A stretch of 64,000 nt of DNA from Arcobacter sp. EP1. GTDB taxonomy: Bacteria > Campylobacterota > Campylobacteria > Campylobacterales > Arcobacteraceae. The notes under the pieces are model-generated. The model had not been told where the DNA came from and made no database searches. It saw only the letters and a list, made by a program, of their open reading frames with translations. Both the position numbers and the translations under genes were made by a program. The stretch lies in assembly GCA_001655195.1 (NCBI GenBank), contig LPNY01000132.1, forward strand, positions 48,933 through 112,932. The letters are read 5' to 3'. Below, one piece after another: positions 24,128 to 32,496 of this stretch; position 1 is the stretch's first letter; the number at the start of each line of letters is the position of its first letter.

Positions 24128-24577
24128 CTATTTTCCTTCTTCAATAAATTCTTCAAAAAACTTAGATATGTTGATACCTTCTTTTGTCTGTCTAACTTTA
24201 TAAATTTTTTTATATAAAATGTACTTTTCAATAATGTTCAGCTCATTGATTTTGTCATAAATGTTTAAAATCTTATCAGATAGAGTATTCATCTCTTTAT
24301 AATTTGATTTGATAAACTCTTTATGAAAATCATTAACTTCTTCTATGGAGGTTAATTCATAGTTTGCATCAATTAAAAATCTAATTTCATCTTTTGTAAA
24401 TGCTTTAGAGAAACTCTTTGAGTAAAAATCAAGTAAGATATTGATTTCATTGTTGATTTTAGAGTTATAATCAGCATTTTGCAAATATGAATAAAGTTTA
24501 GGTTTAGTCTTTCTCCAGTTGTAAAGAGTATTGATTTGAACCTCAAAAAGGGTACTAATATCTTTGGGAGCTAACAT
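24128..24577 (-). CDS. Small HTH protein coupled to trpB
   Basis: A 149-residue protein whose first 30 residues look like a helix-turn-helix ('MLAPKDISTLFEVQINTLYNWRKTKPK'), followed by Lys/Asn/Glu-rich helices with no recognised domain. There is no Cys and no membrane segment. Its stop is 3 bases before the ATG of trpB, so the two genes are co-transcribed, and a good ribosome site (GGAGAGGC) precedes its own ATG. It may be a transcription factor for the divergent promoter region (24578-24751) that serves trpB and the paaK gene at 24752; this is inference. The C-terminal part could be an effector or dimerisation domain. Confidence 0.7.
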   Translation of the reverse strand: MLAPKDISTLFEVQINTLYNWRKTKPKLYSYLQNADYNSKINNEINILLDFYSKSFSKAFTKDEIRFLIDANYELTSIEEVNDFHKEFIKSNYKEMNTLSDKILNIYDKINELNIIEKYILYKKIYKVRQTKEGINISKFFEEFIEEGK

Positions 24578-24713
24578 TGCCTCTCCTAATAATTAAAAAT
24601 TCACATATTATAATTGAATTGTTTTTAAGAAAACTTTATATTTTAAACTTTTCTCTTATATTTTTAAAATAATAATAAAACTTAAGCTATAAGTTAAATT
24701 TCGATACAATAAT

Positions 24714-24740
24714 TATAATTTTTATTCATTATTTGGGGAG
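24714..24740 (+). promoter_or_regulatory. -10 element and ribosome site of the paaK gene at 24752
   Basis: TATAAT at 24714-24719 and GGGGAG at 24735-24740, eleven bases before the ATG. The region 24578-24751 is also the promoter area for the opposite HTH/trpB pair, so it is a probable place for control by the HTH protein. Confidence 0.5.
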
Positions 24741-24751
24741 ATTTTGAAGAA

Positions 24752-26047
24752 ATGATATTTAGTAAAGCAGAAACATTTATACGTAAAAAGATGCAGCGTC
24801 ATCAATTAGAAAATTTAAAAGCGACAGCAGAACGTGTTTATCACTTAGTTCCGTTTTATAAGAGAAAATTTGAAGAGTGCGGGGTTAATCCTGATTCAAT
24901 TCAAACCTTGTGTGATATTAGAAAGCTGCCATTTACAAAGAAGCAAGACTTAAGAGATAACTACCCTTATGGACTTTTTTCTGTTTGTATGGATCAGATT
25001 GTACGAATCCATTCATCATCAGGAACAACAGGGAAACCAACAGTTGTTGGGTACACTGAAAAAGATATGGATATTTGGTCTGAGGTGATGGGAAGAATCC
25101 TACGAATGGGTGGTGTAGTATCTTCTGATATTTTACATAATGCTATTGGCTATGGGCTGTTTACCGGAGGACTTGGTTTTCACGAGGCGGCACAACGCAT
25201 GAAGGTTACTGTAATTCCAAGTTCTACTGGGTTTACATCACGCCAATTATTACTTATGAAAGATTTTAAACCGACCATTATTAATACCACACCCTCATTT
25301 GCTTTGCATATGGCAGAGACGGCTATAAAAGAGGGGTATGATTTACATAAAGATTTTAACTTAAGAGTTGGCTTTTTTGGTGCAGAACCTGCAAGTCAAG
25401 GATTAAAAGATGAGATCAAAGATATTTGGGGAATTCCTTTTCATGAGGTGTACGGTTTATCTGAGATCATAGGTCCTGGAGTTGCTGGAAGTTGTAATCA
25501 CAGTAATAAACTGCACATTAACGAAGATCATTTTTATGCAGAAATTATTGACCCAGAGACATTAGAACCAGTAGAAGAGGGTGAACGAGGTGAATTGGTT
25601 TTAACAACCATCACTAAACAAGGTTTACCAATCATACGATATCGTACAGGAGATATTACTTCCCTTGATTATACACCGTGTCGTTGTGGACGAACAACCG
25701 TTAAGATGGAGAGTGTTGTGGGGCGTTGTGATGATATGTTAATTGTTAGTGGGGTTAATATTTTTCCCTCTCAAATAGAGCATATCTTAGCAAATATCGA
25801 AGGAATCACACTAAATTATCAAATTGTTGTTGAAAAGAAAGGACACTTAGATAGATTGGAACTGGATGTTGAAATTAATGATGACATTATGAGTGATTCT
25901 ATCAAAGATTTAAATCATCTTAAAAAAGAGATACAAAAAGAGCTATTAAATCATCTCTATTTAAACGCGCAAGTTAAACTTGTACAAGCTAACTCTATTG
26001 AACGAAGTCAAGGAAAAGCAGTAAGAATTATTGATAAAAGGAAATAG
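24752..26047 (+). CDS. paaK: Phenylacetate-CoA ligase, copy 1
   Basis: A 431-residue adenylate-forming enzyme of the PaaK family. The ATP loop is 'RIHSSSGTTGKPTVVGYT', and later motifs are 'HEVYGLSEIIGPGVAGSC', 'IRYRTGDITSLDY' and 'CRCGRTTVKMESVVGRCDDM', with 'GVNIFPSQIE' and a C-terminal lysine 'GKAVRIIDKRK'. It makes phenylacetyl-CoA (or indole-/hydroxyphenylacetyl-CoA) from the acid, CoA and ATP. A second full-length copy lies at 26496 on the opposite strand. The last codons fall inside a perfect 12-bp hairpin (26031-26060). Copy 1 stands alone on plus, next to the divergent HTH gene, so it may be induced by aryl acids. The substrate of either copy cannot be told from sequence alone. Confidence 0.92.
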   Translation: MIFSKAETFIRKKMQRHQLENLKATAERVYHLVPFYKRKFEECGVNPDSIQTLCDIRKLPFTKKQDLRDNYPYGLFSVCMDQIVRIHSSSGTTGKPTVVGYTEKDMDIWSEVMGRILRMGGVVSSDILHNAIGYGLFTGGLGFHEAAQRMKVTVIPSSTGFTSRQLLLMKDFKPTIINTTPSFALHMAETAIKEGYDLHKDFNLRVGFFGAEPASQGLKDEIKDIWGIPFHEVYGLSEIIGPGVAGSCNHSNKLHINEDHFYAEIIDPETLEPVEEGERGELVLTTITKQGLPIIRYRTGDITSLDYTPCRCGRTTVKMESVVGRCDDMLIVSGVNIFPSQIEHILANIEGITLNYQIVVEKKGHLDRLELDVEINDDIMSDSIKDLNHLKKEIQKELLNHLYLNAQVKLVQANSIERSQGKAVRIIDKRK

Positions 26048-26060
26048 CTCCTTTTATCAA
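26031..26060. terminator. Hairpin spanning the stop codon of paaK copy 1
   Basis: A perfect 12-bp inverted repeat (26031-26042 with 26049-26060) whose 6-base loop holds the TAG stop of the plus-strand gene. The complementary strand ends immediately at the ACT-gene stop. It can work as a terminator for both converging genes, although the T-run is inside the stem. Confidence 0.7.
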
Positions 26061-26486
26061 TTAAATTGCAGTTATGAGTTCTACTTTACTCTCATGTAGA
26101 ATTTGTGTTGCATTATCAAACTCTTCTGGATTTACTTTAAAAATAAATGCGCCATTTTGATTGTTTGAAATTGTATATGTATATTCGATATTGATTCCAT
26201 GTTGTGACAGTGTTGAAACCACTTCGTTAAACGAACCAATATGATCATCAATTAAGGCTGCAAAAACCTCTGTGATGGTTAATGAAAAACCATTCTTATC
26301 TAGTATCTCTTTTGCTTTTAGTGTATCATCAACAATAATTCTTAAAATACCAAAATCACTTGAATCTACTAAGTTAATAGACTTTAGTGAAATGCCATTT
26401 TGTGATAATAGTGTTGTAATATCTGTTAATTCACCTTTTTTATTCTCTACAAAAACAGAGAGCTGTTTAATACCATAAGTACTCAT
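26061..26486 (-). CDS. Tandem ACT-domain amino-acid-binding protein
   Basis: A 141-residue protein made of two ACT domains: residues 1-70 ('YGIKQLSVFVENKKGELTDI', 'ILRIIVDDTLKAKEIL') and 71-141 ('VFAALIDDHIGSFNEVVSTL', 'GAFIFKVNPEEF'). ACT domains bind amino acids and act as allosteric sensors. No catalytic domain is fused. It is the last gene of the minus-strand operon iorA-iorB-paaK2-ACT and starts 9 bases after paaK copy 2, so it probably senses an aromatic amino acid or an aryl compound for this pathway. Similar stand-alone ACT proteins often accompany PaaK/IorAB clusters in other bacteria. Confidence 0.88.
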   Translation of the reverse strand: MSTYGIKQLSVFVENKKGELTDITTLLSQNGISLKSINLVDSSDFGILRIIVDDTLKAKEILDKNGFSLTITEVFAALIDDHIGSFNEVVSTLSQHGINIEYTYTISNNQNGAFIFKVNPEEFDNATQILHESKVELITAI

Positions 26487-26495
26487 AGGTTTCCT

Positions 26496-27791
26496 TTATT
26501 TTCGTTTGTCAACAATTCGAACTGCTTTACCAATACTTCTTTCGATAGAACGTGGTTCAACCAGTTTTACTTTTGCTTTAATGTATAGATTGTTTTGAAT
26601 ACTATGTTCAAACGAGCGTCGTAATTTTTCCATAGCACCAATAGAATCCATCATGACATTATCGCTAACTTCTATTAAAATATCAAGTTGATCTAAATGA
26701 CCTTTTTTCTCAATAATAATTTGATAATTTAGTGTTAAACCATCGGTTTGTGAAATAACATGCTCCACTTGTGAAGGATAAACATTAACGCCATTGATAA
26801 TCATCATATCATCTGCTCTACCAACAACACTCTCCATTCGTACCATTGTTCTTCCACATTCACAAGGTGTTCGAGTAAGAGAAGTAATATCTCCTGTTCT
26901 ATAACGTAAAATTGGTAAAGCTTGTTTAGTAAGTGAGGTAATAACTAATTCACCACGTTCACCATCAGGTAATCTTTTGCCAGATTTTGGGTCAATAATT
27001 TCTGGGTAAAAATGGTCTTCAAAAATATGAAGTAAATCTGAGTGTTTACAACTACAACTCACTCCTGGTCCTATAATTTCTGAAAGTCCATAAATCTCAT
27101 GATAATCAATTCCCCAAGCTTGGGCTACCTCTTTTTTAAGGCCCTTGGATGTTGGTTCTGCACCAAAAATACCAGCACGAAGTTTAAAGTCATCTTTAAA
27201 ATTAGCACCTGTTTTTGAAGCACTCTCTGCCATATGTAAAGCAAATGATGGTGTTGAAGCTAAAACAGTTGCTCCAAAATCTTTCATGAGCATCACTTGT
27301 CTATCAGTAAATCCTCCTGAACTTGGAATTACTGTTGCGCCTACTTTTGCTGCACCATTGTGTAAACCAAGACCTCCCGTAAATAGACCGTACCCATAGG
27401 CATTGTGAACCACATCATTTTGAGTAGTTCCAGCCATTGCATAAACACGTGCCATGACTTCATCCCAGATATCCATATCTGCTTGGGTATAACCAACAAC
27501 TGTCGGTTTTCCCGTTGTTCCTGATGAGGAGTGAACTCTAACAACTTGACTCATTGGTACTGTAAAGAGGCCAAAAGGGTAGTGATCTCTTAAGTCTTGT
27601 TTTTTAGTAAAAGGTAACTTTGTAATATCATCAATTGTATTAATATCTTTTGGTTTAATTGCTAATGCATTTAACTTATCTTTATAAAACGGTGTGAGCG
27701 TGTAAACACGTTCAACCGTCTCTTTAAGTCTGATTGCTTGAAGATTTCGTAAATCTTCTTTAGAACTACTTTCAACCTTGTTCCAAATCAT
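26496..27791 (-). CDS. paaK: Phenylacetate-CoA ligase, copy 2
   Basis: A 431-residue paralogue of copy 1, same length, with 'RVHSSSGTTGKPTVVGYTQA', 'HEIYGLSEIIGPGVSCSC', 'LRYRTGDITSLTRTPCECGR' and C-terminal 'GKAVRIVDKRK'. All the motifs of the adenylate-forming fold are kept. It lies in an operon with the indolepyruvate oxidoreductase genes iorB (gap 3 bases) and iorA, and an ACT gene follows. The two copies differ in many surface residues, so they may prefer different aryl acids (phenylacetate versus indoleacetate or 4-hydroxyphenylacetate). In this operon the enzyme would feed aryl-CoA into IorAB or take the product of IorAB; direction is not shown by sequence. Confidence 0.92.
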   Translation of the reverse strand: MIWNKVESSSKEDLRNLQAIRLKETVERVYTLTPFYKDKLNALAIKPKDINTIDDITKLPFTKKQDLRDHYPFGLFTVPMSQVVRVHSSSGTTGKPTVVGYTQADMDIWDEVMARVYAMAGTTQNDVVHNAYGYGLFTGGLGLHNGAAKVGATVIPSSGGFTDRQVMLMKDFGATVLASTPSFALHMAESASKTGANFKDDFKLRAGIFGAEPTSKGLKKEVAQAWGIDYHEIYGLSEIIGPGVSCSCKHSDLLHIFEDHFYPEIIDPKSGKRLPDGERGELVITSLTKQALPILRYRTGDITSLTRTPCECGRTMVRMESVVGRADDMMIINGVNVYPSQVEHVISQTDGLTLNYQIIIEKKGHLDQLDILIEVSDNVMMDSIGAMEKLRRSFEHSIQNNLYIKAKVKLVEPRSIERSIGKAVRIVDKRK

Positions 27792-27794
27792 TTT

Positions 27795-28328
27795 TTATGC
27801 CTTTGTATCAGCTATCGCTTTTTCTAAAACTTGAATATTTTGTTCTGCAACTTTTGGGTTAAAGTCTCTTAATGCTTGTTTTACATCTTCTGCACTAAAT
27901 GGGAAGTCTGGACATTTTTCAAGAACGACTCCTAACATATATACATTTAATCCCTGAATAGGGAACTCTTTTTTCTTTGCTTTATCAAAAGCATCAGTAT
28001 GAAATACTAAAGCATTGATATCATCTGCTGGAAAATCATCTTCAGCATTAACAGCAAGTGTCCCAGTAGGTTTTAGAAACTGAACATTTCTTAATGCTTC
28101 ATTCTTTTCTAAACCAATTAATAAATCAGCTTGGTTGGCATCAATAACAGGGTTCGTATAGTTACCTAATTTAATTGTACATGATACTGCACCACCTCTT
28201 TGAGACATCCCGTGATTCTCTGTTCCTAAACAAGCAACATCTTTGTTCCCTGCACATAAAGCTAAAATCTTAACTAAAAAAACTGAACCTTGACCACCAA
28301 AACCGGCTATAACTACTTGATATCTCAT
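27795..28328 (-). CDS. iorB: Indolepyruvate ferredoxin oxidoreductase, beta subunit
   Basis: A 177-residue subunit of the 2-oxoacid:acceptor oxidoreductase gamma/beta fold, with 'VIAGFGGQGSVFLVKILA' (N-terminal glycine-rich motif), 'LGTENHGMSQRGGAVSCTIK' and 'DLLIGLEKNEALR'. This matches IorB. It pairs with IorA (stop/start overlap of 4 bases) to interconvert aryl pyruvates and aryl-acetyl-CoA with ferredoxin as electron carrier. It is complete for the family (about 180-200). Co-transcribed with paaK copy 2. Confidence 0.93.
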   Translation of the reverse strand: MRYQVVIAGFGGQGSVFLVKILALCAGNKDVACLGTENHGMSQRGGAVSCTIKLGNYTNPVIDANQADLLIGLEKNEALRNVQFLKPTGTLAVNAEDDFPADDINALVFHTDAFDKAKKKEFPIQGLNVYMLGVVLEKCPDFPFSAEDVKQALRDFNPKVAEQNIQVLEKAIADTKA

Positions 28329-30148
28329 AGACTAAATCCTTTATTTTCTTCATCTAATACAAATGCATCTGTAGGACATACAACATTTAAACATGCTCCA
28401 CAACCAATACACAAGAATGGGTCAATTTCAACTTTACCATCAGCATTATATGCCATCGGAGGACATTTGTATACTGTTGTACACTGGTCACAGGCTGTAC
28501 AGTCTTCAGGAATAACTGTAGCAAACTCACCTGGAATATGATCATCTACAACCTCTTTATCAAGAACACAGAACTCTCGAACAACAACAACAATCGGTCC
28601 ATCTGCTTCATCATATTTTTTCTTCATATCTTTAAAGAAGTCAATTGATTTTTGAATATCATTTGAATAAATGTGTTCATAAGCGTCTGCTCCACACCCT
28701 TCTACAATTTTCATAATATCGATTTCTTTATTTTGTCGTTGTGGAGGAAGCTGTCGTCCTGTCATTGCAACAACTGAGTTATCAAGAACAACTAACATAA
28801 ATTTATGTCGTTGGTAAACTGCATTAACTAATGGAGGGATTCCCCCATGAAAAAATGTACTATCTCCAATGGTTGCAACAGTATATTTATCTGGATCGGC
28901 AATAGAAAAACCACTTGCCATTGAAACAGAAGCACCCATACAAAGTACTGTATCAATTGCATCTTGGTTAATTGCTAGGGTATAACACCCAATATCTGAT
29001 GGGTAAATAGATTTTTTCTTTCTAAATACTTTTGTAATAGAGTAATAAATATCTCTGTGTGGACATCCTGGACAAAGATTTGGTGGACGTGCAGCCACCT
29101 CTTCTTTAAATGGAACTACTGGATAAAGGTCTGCTCCTTGGTAAATTCCCATTTTAATTAAAGCATTTTGAATATATACTTTTTGCATTTCATCAATAAC
29201 GTGCATTGTACCATCAAGTTTACCACTTACTTTGTCTGTTAAGATTTGTTCTTCAACACATGGCATTGGCTCTTCTACTACTAATACTTTGTCGTAGTTT
29301 TCAAATTGTGCTCGGATCTCTTTTTCTGGAAGAGGGTAAGGCATTTTTAGTTTTACAACATCAGCTTCAATACCAATATCTTCTAAGGTTTCTCGTGCAA
29401 AACCATCACCCGTACCAGAAGTAAGAATAAGTAGCTTCCCACCCTTGCATTTATCAAACTCTGGTTTAATTAGGTTTTCCCAGTTATATTGTTTAATAGC
29501 TTCAAGTCTTTCAATTTGTTCATAACCTTGAACAATTCTTCCAGCTCTTGGAACCGCTGCCCATCTTCTAATATCTCTTTTAAATTCACCTTTTGGAGGA
29601 TTAAAAGTTGGGTTCTCTTCTACATCAACAATTTGACGTGCATGACATACTCGCATAACCGGTCGTAACATTGTAGGTGTTTGGAATTTTTCAGAAACTT
29701 CTGCTGCCATTGAAACCATGTCATAAGCATCTTGTGGTGTTGCTGGGTCAAATACTGGAATCTTTGCAAATTTAGCAAATGTTCGTGAATCTTGTTCTGT
29801 TTGAGATGAGTGAAAACCTGGATCATCAGCAACAATTAGTACAAATGCTCCTAAATTTCCTATATATGATGCTGACATTAAAGCATCACTTGCGACATTT
29901 AATCCAACTTGTTTCATAGTTGCTGCTGCTCTTCGGCCTGCCATAGCACCTGCATATGCAACCTCAAATCCAACTTTTTCGTTAGTTCCCCATTCTGCGT
30001 ATAAATCTAAATTCATTTGATATTTTAGTTTATTAACATTACCTAAAATTTCACTCGAAGGTGTTCCTGGGTAACCAGAAACCATATCAATACTTGAGTG
30101 AACAATCCCTAATGCAATTGCATCATTTCCCATAAGTGTTTGTTTCAT
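28325..30148 (-). CDS. iorA: Indolepyruvate ferredoxin oxidoreductase, alpha subunit
   Basis: A 607-residue TPP-dependent subunit. It contains the pyrimidine-binding/transketolase region ('GYPGTPSSEILGNVNKL', 'ATMKQVGLNVASDALMSASY'), the TPP site 'CYTLAINQDAIDTVLCMGASVSMASGFS' with 'IGDSTFFHGG', and a C-terminal ferredoxin-type part with Cys clusters 'CTACDQCTTVYKCP' and 'CIGCGACLNVVCP' for two [4Fe-4S] centres. 'RPPNLCPGCPHRDIYYS' matches IorA. The enzyme oxidises indole-, phenyl- or 4-hydroxyphenylpyruvate to the aryl-acetyl-CoA, or works backwards as a reductive carboxylase. It is the first gene of the operon iorA-iorB-paaK-ACT; AGGA precedes the ATG. The large AT-rich upstream gap (30149-30561) should hold its promoter. 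Confidence 0.95.
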   Translation of the reverse strand: MKQTLMGNDAIALGIVHSSIDMVSGYPGTPSSEILGNVNKLKYQMNLDLYAEWGTNEKVGFEVAYAGAMAGRRAAATMKQVGLNVASDALMSASYIGNLGAFVLIVADDPGFHSSQTEQDSRTFAKFAKIPVFDPATPQDAYDMVSMAAEVSEKFQTPTMLRPVMRVCHARQIVDVEENPTFNPPKGEFKRDIRRWAAVPRAGRIVQGYEQIERLEAIKQYNWENLIKPEFDKCKGGKLLILTSGTGDGFARETLEDIGIEADVVKLKMPYPLPEKEIRAQFENYDKVLVVEEPMPCVEEQILTDKVSGKLDGTMHVIDEMQKVYIQNALIKMGIYQGADLYPVVPFKEEVAARPPNLCPGCPHRDIYYSITKVFRKKKSIYPSDIGCYTLAINQDAIDTVLCMGASVSMASGFSIADPDKYTVATIGDSTFFHGGIPPLVNAVYQRHKFMLVVLDNSVVAMTGRQLPPQRQNKEIDIMKIVEGCGADAYEHIYSNDIQKSIDFFKDMKKKYDEADGPIVVVVREFCVLDKEVVDDHIPGEFATVIPEDCTACDQCTTVYKCPPMAYNADGKVEIDPFLCIGCGACLNVVCPTDAFVLDEENKGFSL

Positions 30149-30561
30149 ATTAATCCTAATTATTAAAAAATATTTTAAATATTATACATAAGTTTATATT
30201 TATTTTACTTAAAAATGATATTTATTTAGAATCGTCCATTTATTTTACAATTATTGGTAAAAATTGAATTAAAATAGACAAAAATAGTCAAATATTGTAA
30301 TAGAATATTAGAAAAAATAAAACTATTTAGACATAAGTTTTACATTTTTTTAAAAATTGACTTAATTTTTATAAATATCTTAAATAATATAAAAAAATAT
30401 AAAATATTCAAAATAATTAGAATAACGATATAGTGGTTTTTAATAGTTATTATAAAATTAACATTAGTAAATAGAACTAATTTTATATTTTATGTTGATT
30501 TACTTTTGTGTAATAAATTTTTATATAAAATAGTTTCACTTTGCAAAAAAGAGGGGAAAAT
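30149..30561. other. AT-rich divergent promoter region, 413 bases without a gene
   Basis: No open frame of note. The stretch is almost entirely A and T and separates iorA (minus) from the symporter pair (plus), so both promoters must lie here. Several TATAAT-like words are present but none stands out. I looked for a sigma-54 promoter (GG-N10-GC) near the symporter start and did not find one. A strong ribosome site (GAGGGG) ends the region before the ATG at 30562. Confidence 0.5.
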
Positions 30562-30732
30562 ATGGCTAATGCAGATTTTGGAGTTAGTTTAGCCTTTTGG
30601 TTGACGATTGGCTCTACTTTACTATGTGTTTGGTATGGAGCAGTGAATTGGAACAAAGGTGCAGAAGAGAAAGTAGACAAGGATGCCAAGAAGTGGGCAA
30701 AAACTGAAGATAAAATTGATGAGGATCTATAA
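30562..30732 (+). CDS. Small accessory subunit of the sodium/solute symporter
   Basis: A 56-residue protein with one membrane helix ('FGVSLAFWLTIGSTLLCVWYGAVNW') and a charged Lys/Glu/Asp C-terminal tail. Such small single-helix proteins sit directly before sodium/solute symporters and are thought to be needed for stable assembly. Its stop overlaps the ATG of the symporter gene (TAATG). I place the start at 30562, seven codons inside a longer TTG frame, because GAGGGG stands at the right distance. The family is recognised from context and shape; no motif proves it. Confidence 0.8.
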   Translation: MANADFGVSLAFWLTIGSTLLCVWYGAVNWNKGAEEKVDKDAKKWAKTEDKIDEDL

Positions 30733-32366
30733 TGGGTGCTTTAGAAAATATCATTATCATTATTTATTTAGCAGTTGTTGGTTACTTGGGGTTTCTAGGG
30801 TATAAGCAGACAAAAAACACAACTGACTACCTAATTGCTGGACGAGATACACATCCATTTATTATGGCATTAAGTTATGGAGCAACATTTATTTCAACGG
30901 CTGCGATTGTTGGATTTGGTGGGGTTGCTGCATGGTTAGGAAATTCACTGTTATGGTTAACATTCTTTAATATCATTGTTGGTATTTTTGTTGCCTTTGT
31001 ATTTTTGGGAAATCCTACACGTAAAATGGGATATCGTTTAAATGCACATACTTTTCCTGAATTTTTAGGAAAACGTTATGATTCACGATTTATTCAAATG
31101 TTTGGTGGGATTATTATTCTACTATTCATGCCATTATATGCAACGGCTGTATTAATTGGGGGAACACAATTTATATCTTTATATTTTGAAGTTGATTATC
31201 ATGCAGCACTATTAGTATTTTCAATCATTATTACAGCGTACGTAATTGCTGGAGGGCTAAAAGGAGTTATGCTTACCGATGCCTTGCAAGGCTCTATTAT
31301 GTTTGTGGCTATGGTTATTTTACTTATAGTAACTTTTGATTCATTAGGGGGAGTTGAGCAATCTTTTGCAAAACTTGGTCATGTTTGGGATCAAACGGTT
31401 GGTACTTTAGGTAATACATCACTTAAAGAGTTAAAACCTGGTGGGCCAGATTTTATGATGAAACTCTCAACTATGTGGGGATTTAGTGGTTGGAATTCAA
31501 TGCCAGCATTTATGTCTCACGGTTGGTTATTTGTTATTACAACTATTACATTAGGTGTTGGTATTGGAGTTTTAGCACAACCACAACTAATTGTTAGATT
31601 TATGACTGTTAAATCAAAACAAGAGTTAAACAGAGCTGTTTTAATTGGTGGACTATTTATTGTATCAATGACAGGTATTATTTTTATTGTTGGAAGTTTA
31701 ACGAATGCTTGGTATTTTGAGTTTAATGAAGGTAAAAATGCATTACAAAGTGCAGGAAGTATTGGAAAAGTAATTCCACACTTTATTAATACTGCAATGC
31801 CTCAATGGTTTTCATTTATTTTCCTTTTTGCTCTTATTTCTGCGGCAATGAGTACACTCTCATCTCAATTTCACACAATGGGAACAGCGGTTGGTAGAGA
31901 TTTAATTGAACAGTTTAAAAAGGGTGGAAACTCAGTAATGATTACACGATTAGGAATTATTATTATGATTTCATTTTCTGTAGCATTAGCTTATGCATTT
32001 GATAAGCAACCAGCAATTATTGCACGAAGTACAGCAATCTTCTTTGCTTTATGTGCAGCAATTTTCTTGCCATCATTTATTGCAGGACTGTTTTGGAAAC
32101 GTATGACAAAAGCAGGTGCAATCGCATCAATGTTAGTAGGACTTGTTACGTCATCATTTTGGCTTGTTTTTGTACACTTTAAAGAGGCAAAATCATTAGG
32201 AATTGCAAAAGCTTTAACAGGATCACACTCAATTTTAAGTGGAAAAATTATCTTTGTTGATGCCCTTATTATTGCTTTACCTCTATCTATTCTTACAGCT
32301 ATTATTGTATCACTCATGACAAAACCAATGGAAGAAAAACATTTAGATAAATGTTTCCATGATTAA
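30732..32366 (+). CDS. Sodium/solute symporter (SSS family)
   Basis: A 544-residue membrane protein with about 13 helices. Family signatures are 'TDYLIAGRDTHPFIMALSYG', 'TFISTAAIVGFGGVAAWLG', 'AYVIAGGLKGVMLTDALQG' and 'LISAAMSTLSSQFHTMGTAV'. It belongs to the branch that has a small partner protein, here the gene upstream with which it overlaps by one base. Substrates of this branch include acetate-like and other small carboxylates. Next to IorAB and two phenylacetate-CoA ligases, uptake of an aryl acid or of acetate is a reasonable inference. Two hairpins follow it. Confidence 0.93.
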   Translation: MGALENIIIIIYLAVVGYLGFLGYKQTKNTTDYLIAGRDTHPFIMALSYGATFISTAAIVGFGGVAAWLGNSLLWLTFFNIIVGIFVAFVFLGNPTRKMGYRLNAHTFPEFLGKRYDSRFIQMFGGIIILLFMPLYATAVLIGGTQFISLYFEVDYHAALLVFSIIITAYVIAGGLKGVMLTDALQGSIMFVAMVILLIVTFDSLGGVEQSFAKLGHVWDQTVGTLGNTSLKELKPGGPDFMMKLSTMWGFSGWNSMPAFMSHGWLFVITTITLGVGIGVLAQPQLIVRFMTVKSKQELNRAVLIGGLFIVSMTGIIFIVGSLTNAWYFEFNEGKNALQSAGSIGKVIPHFINTAMPQWFSFIFLFALISAAMSTLSSQFHTMGTAVGRDLIEQFKKGGNSVMITRLGIIIMISFSVALAYAFDKQPAIIARSTAIFFALCAAIFLPSFIAGLFWKRMTKAGAIASMLVGLVTSSFWLVFVHFKEAKSLGIAKALTGSHSILSGKIIFVDALIIALPLSILTAIIVSLMTKPMEEKHLDKCFHD

Positions 32367-32396
32367 TACTTGAAGGAGTTATCTCCTTACAAGTAT
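32366..32396 (+). terminator. Terminator after the symporter gene
   Basis: A 13-bp stem with a one-base bulge (32366-32378 with 32383-32396) and a 4-base TTAT loop, starting on the stop codon's last base. The T-run after it is weak. Confidence 0.65.
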
Positions 32397-32470
32397 ATAA
32401 ACTCTCTATTTATAAAAATTTAATTGTTTAAAATTGATGTTTCTTTTAATATGTATAGTTTAGAGGTTTA

Positions 32471-32496
32471 ACAAAAGTGGAGAGTTCCACTTTTGT
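32471..32496 (-). terminator. Terminator after dnaJ
   Basis: A perfect 11-bp stem (32471-32481 with 32486-32496) with a GAGT loop, directly after the dnaJ stop, with T-rich sequence on the minus strand. Confidence 0.85.

Noticed and set aside
30149-30561. Sigma-54 promoter for the symporter operon
   Set aside because: No GG-N10-GC arrangement of the required kind is present near the start; the region is almost only A and T.
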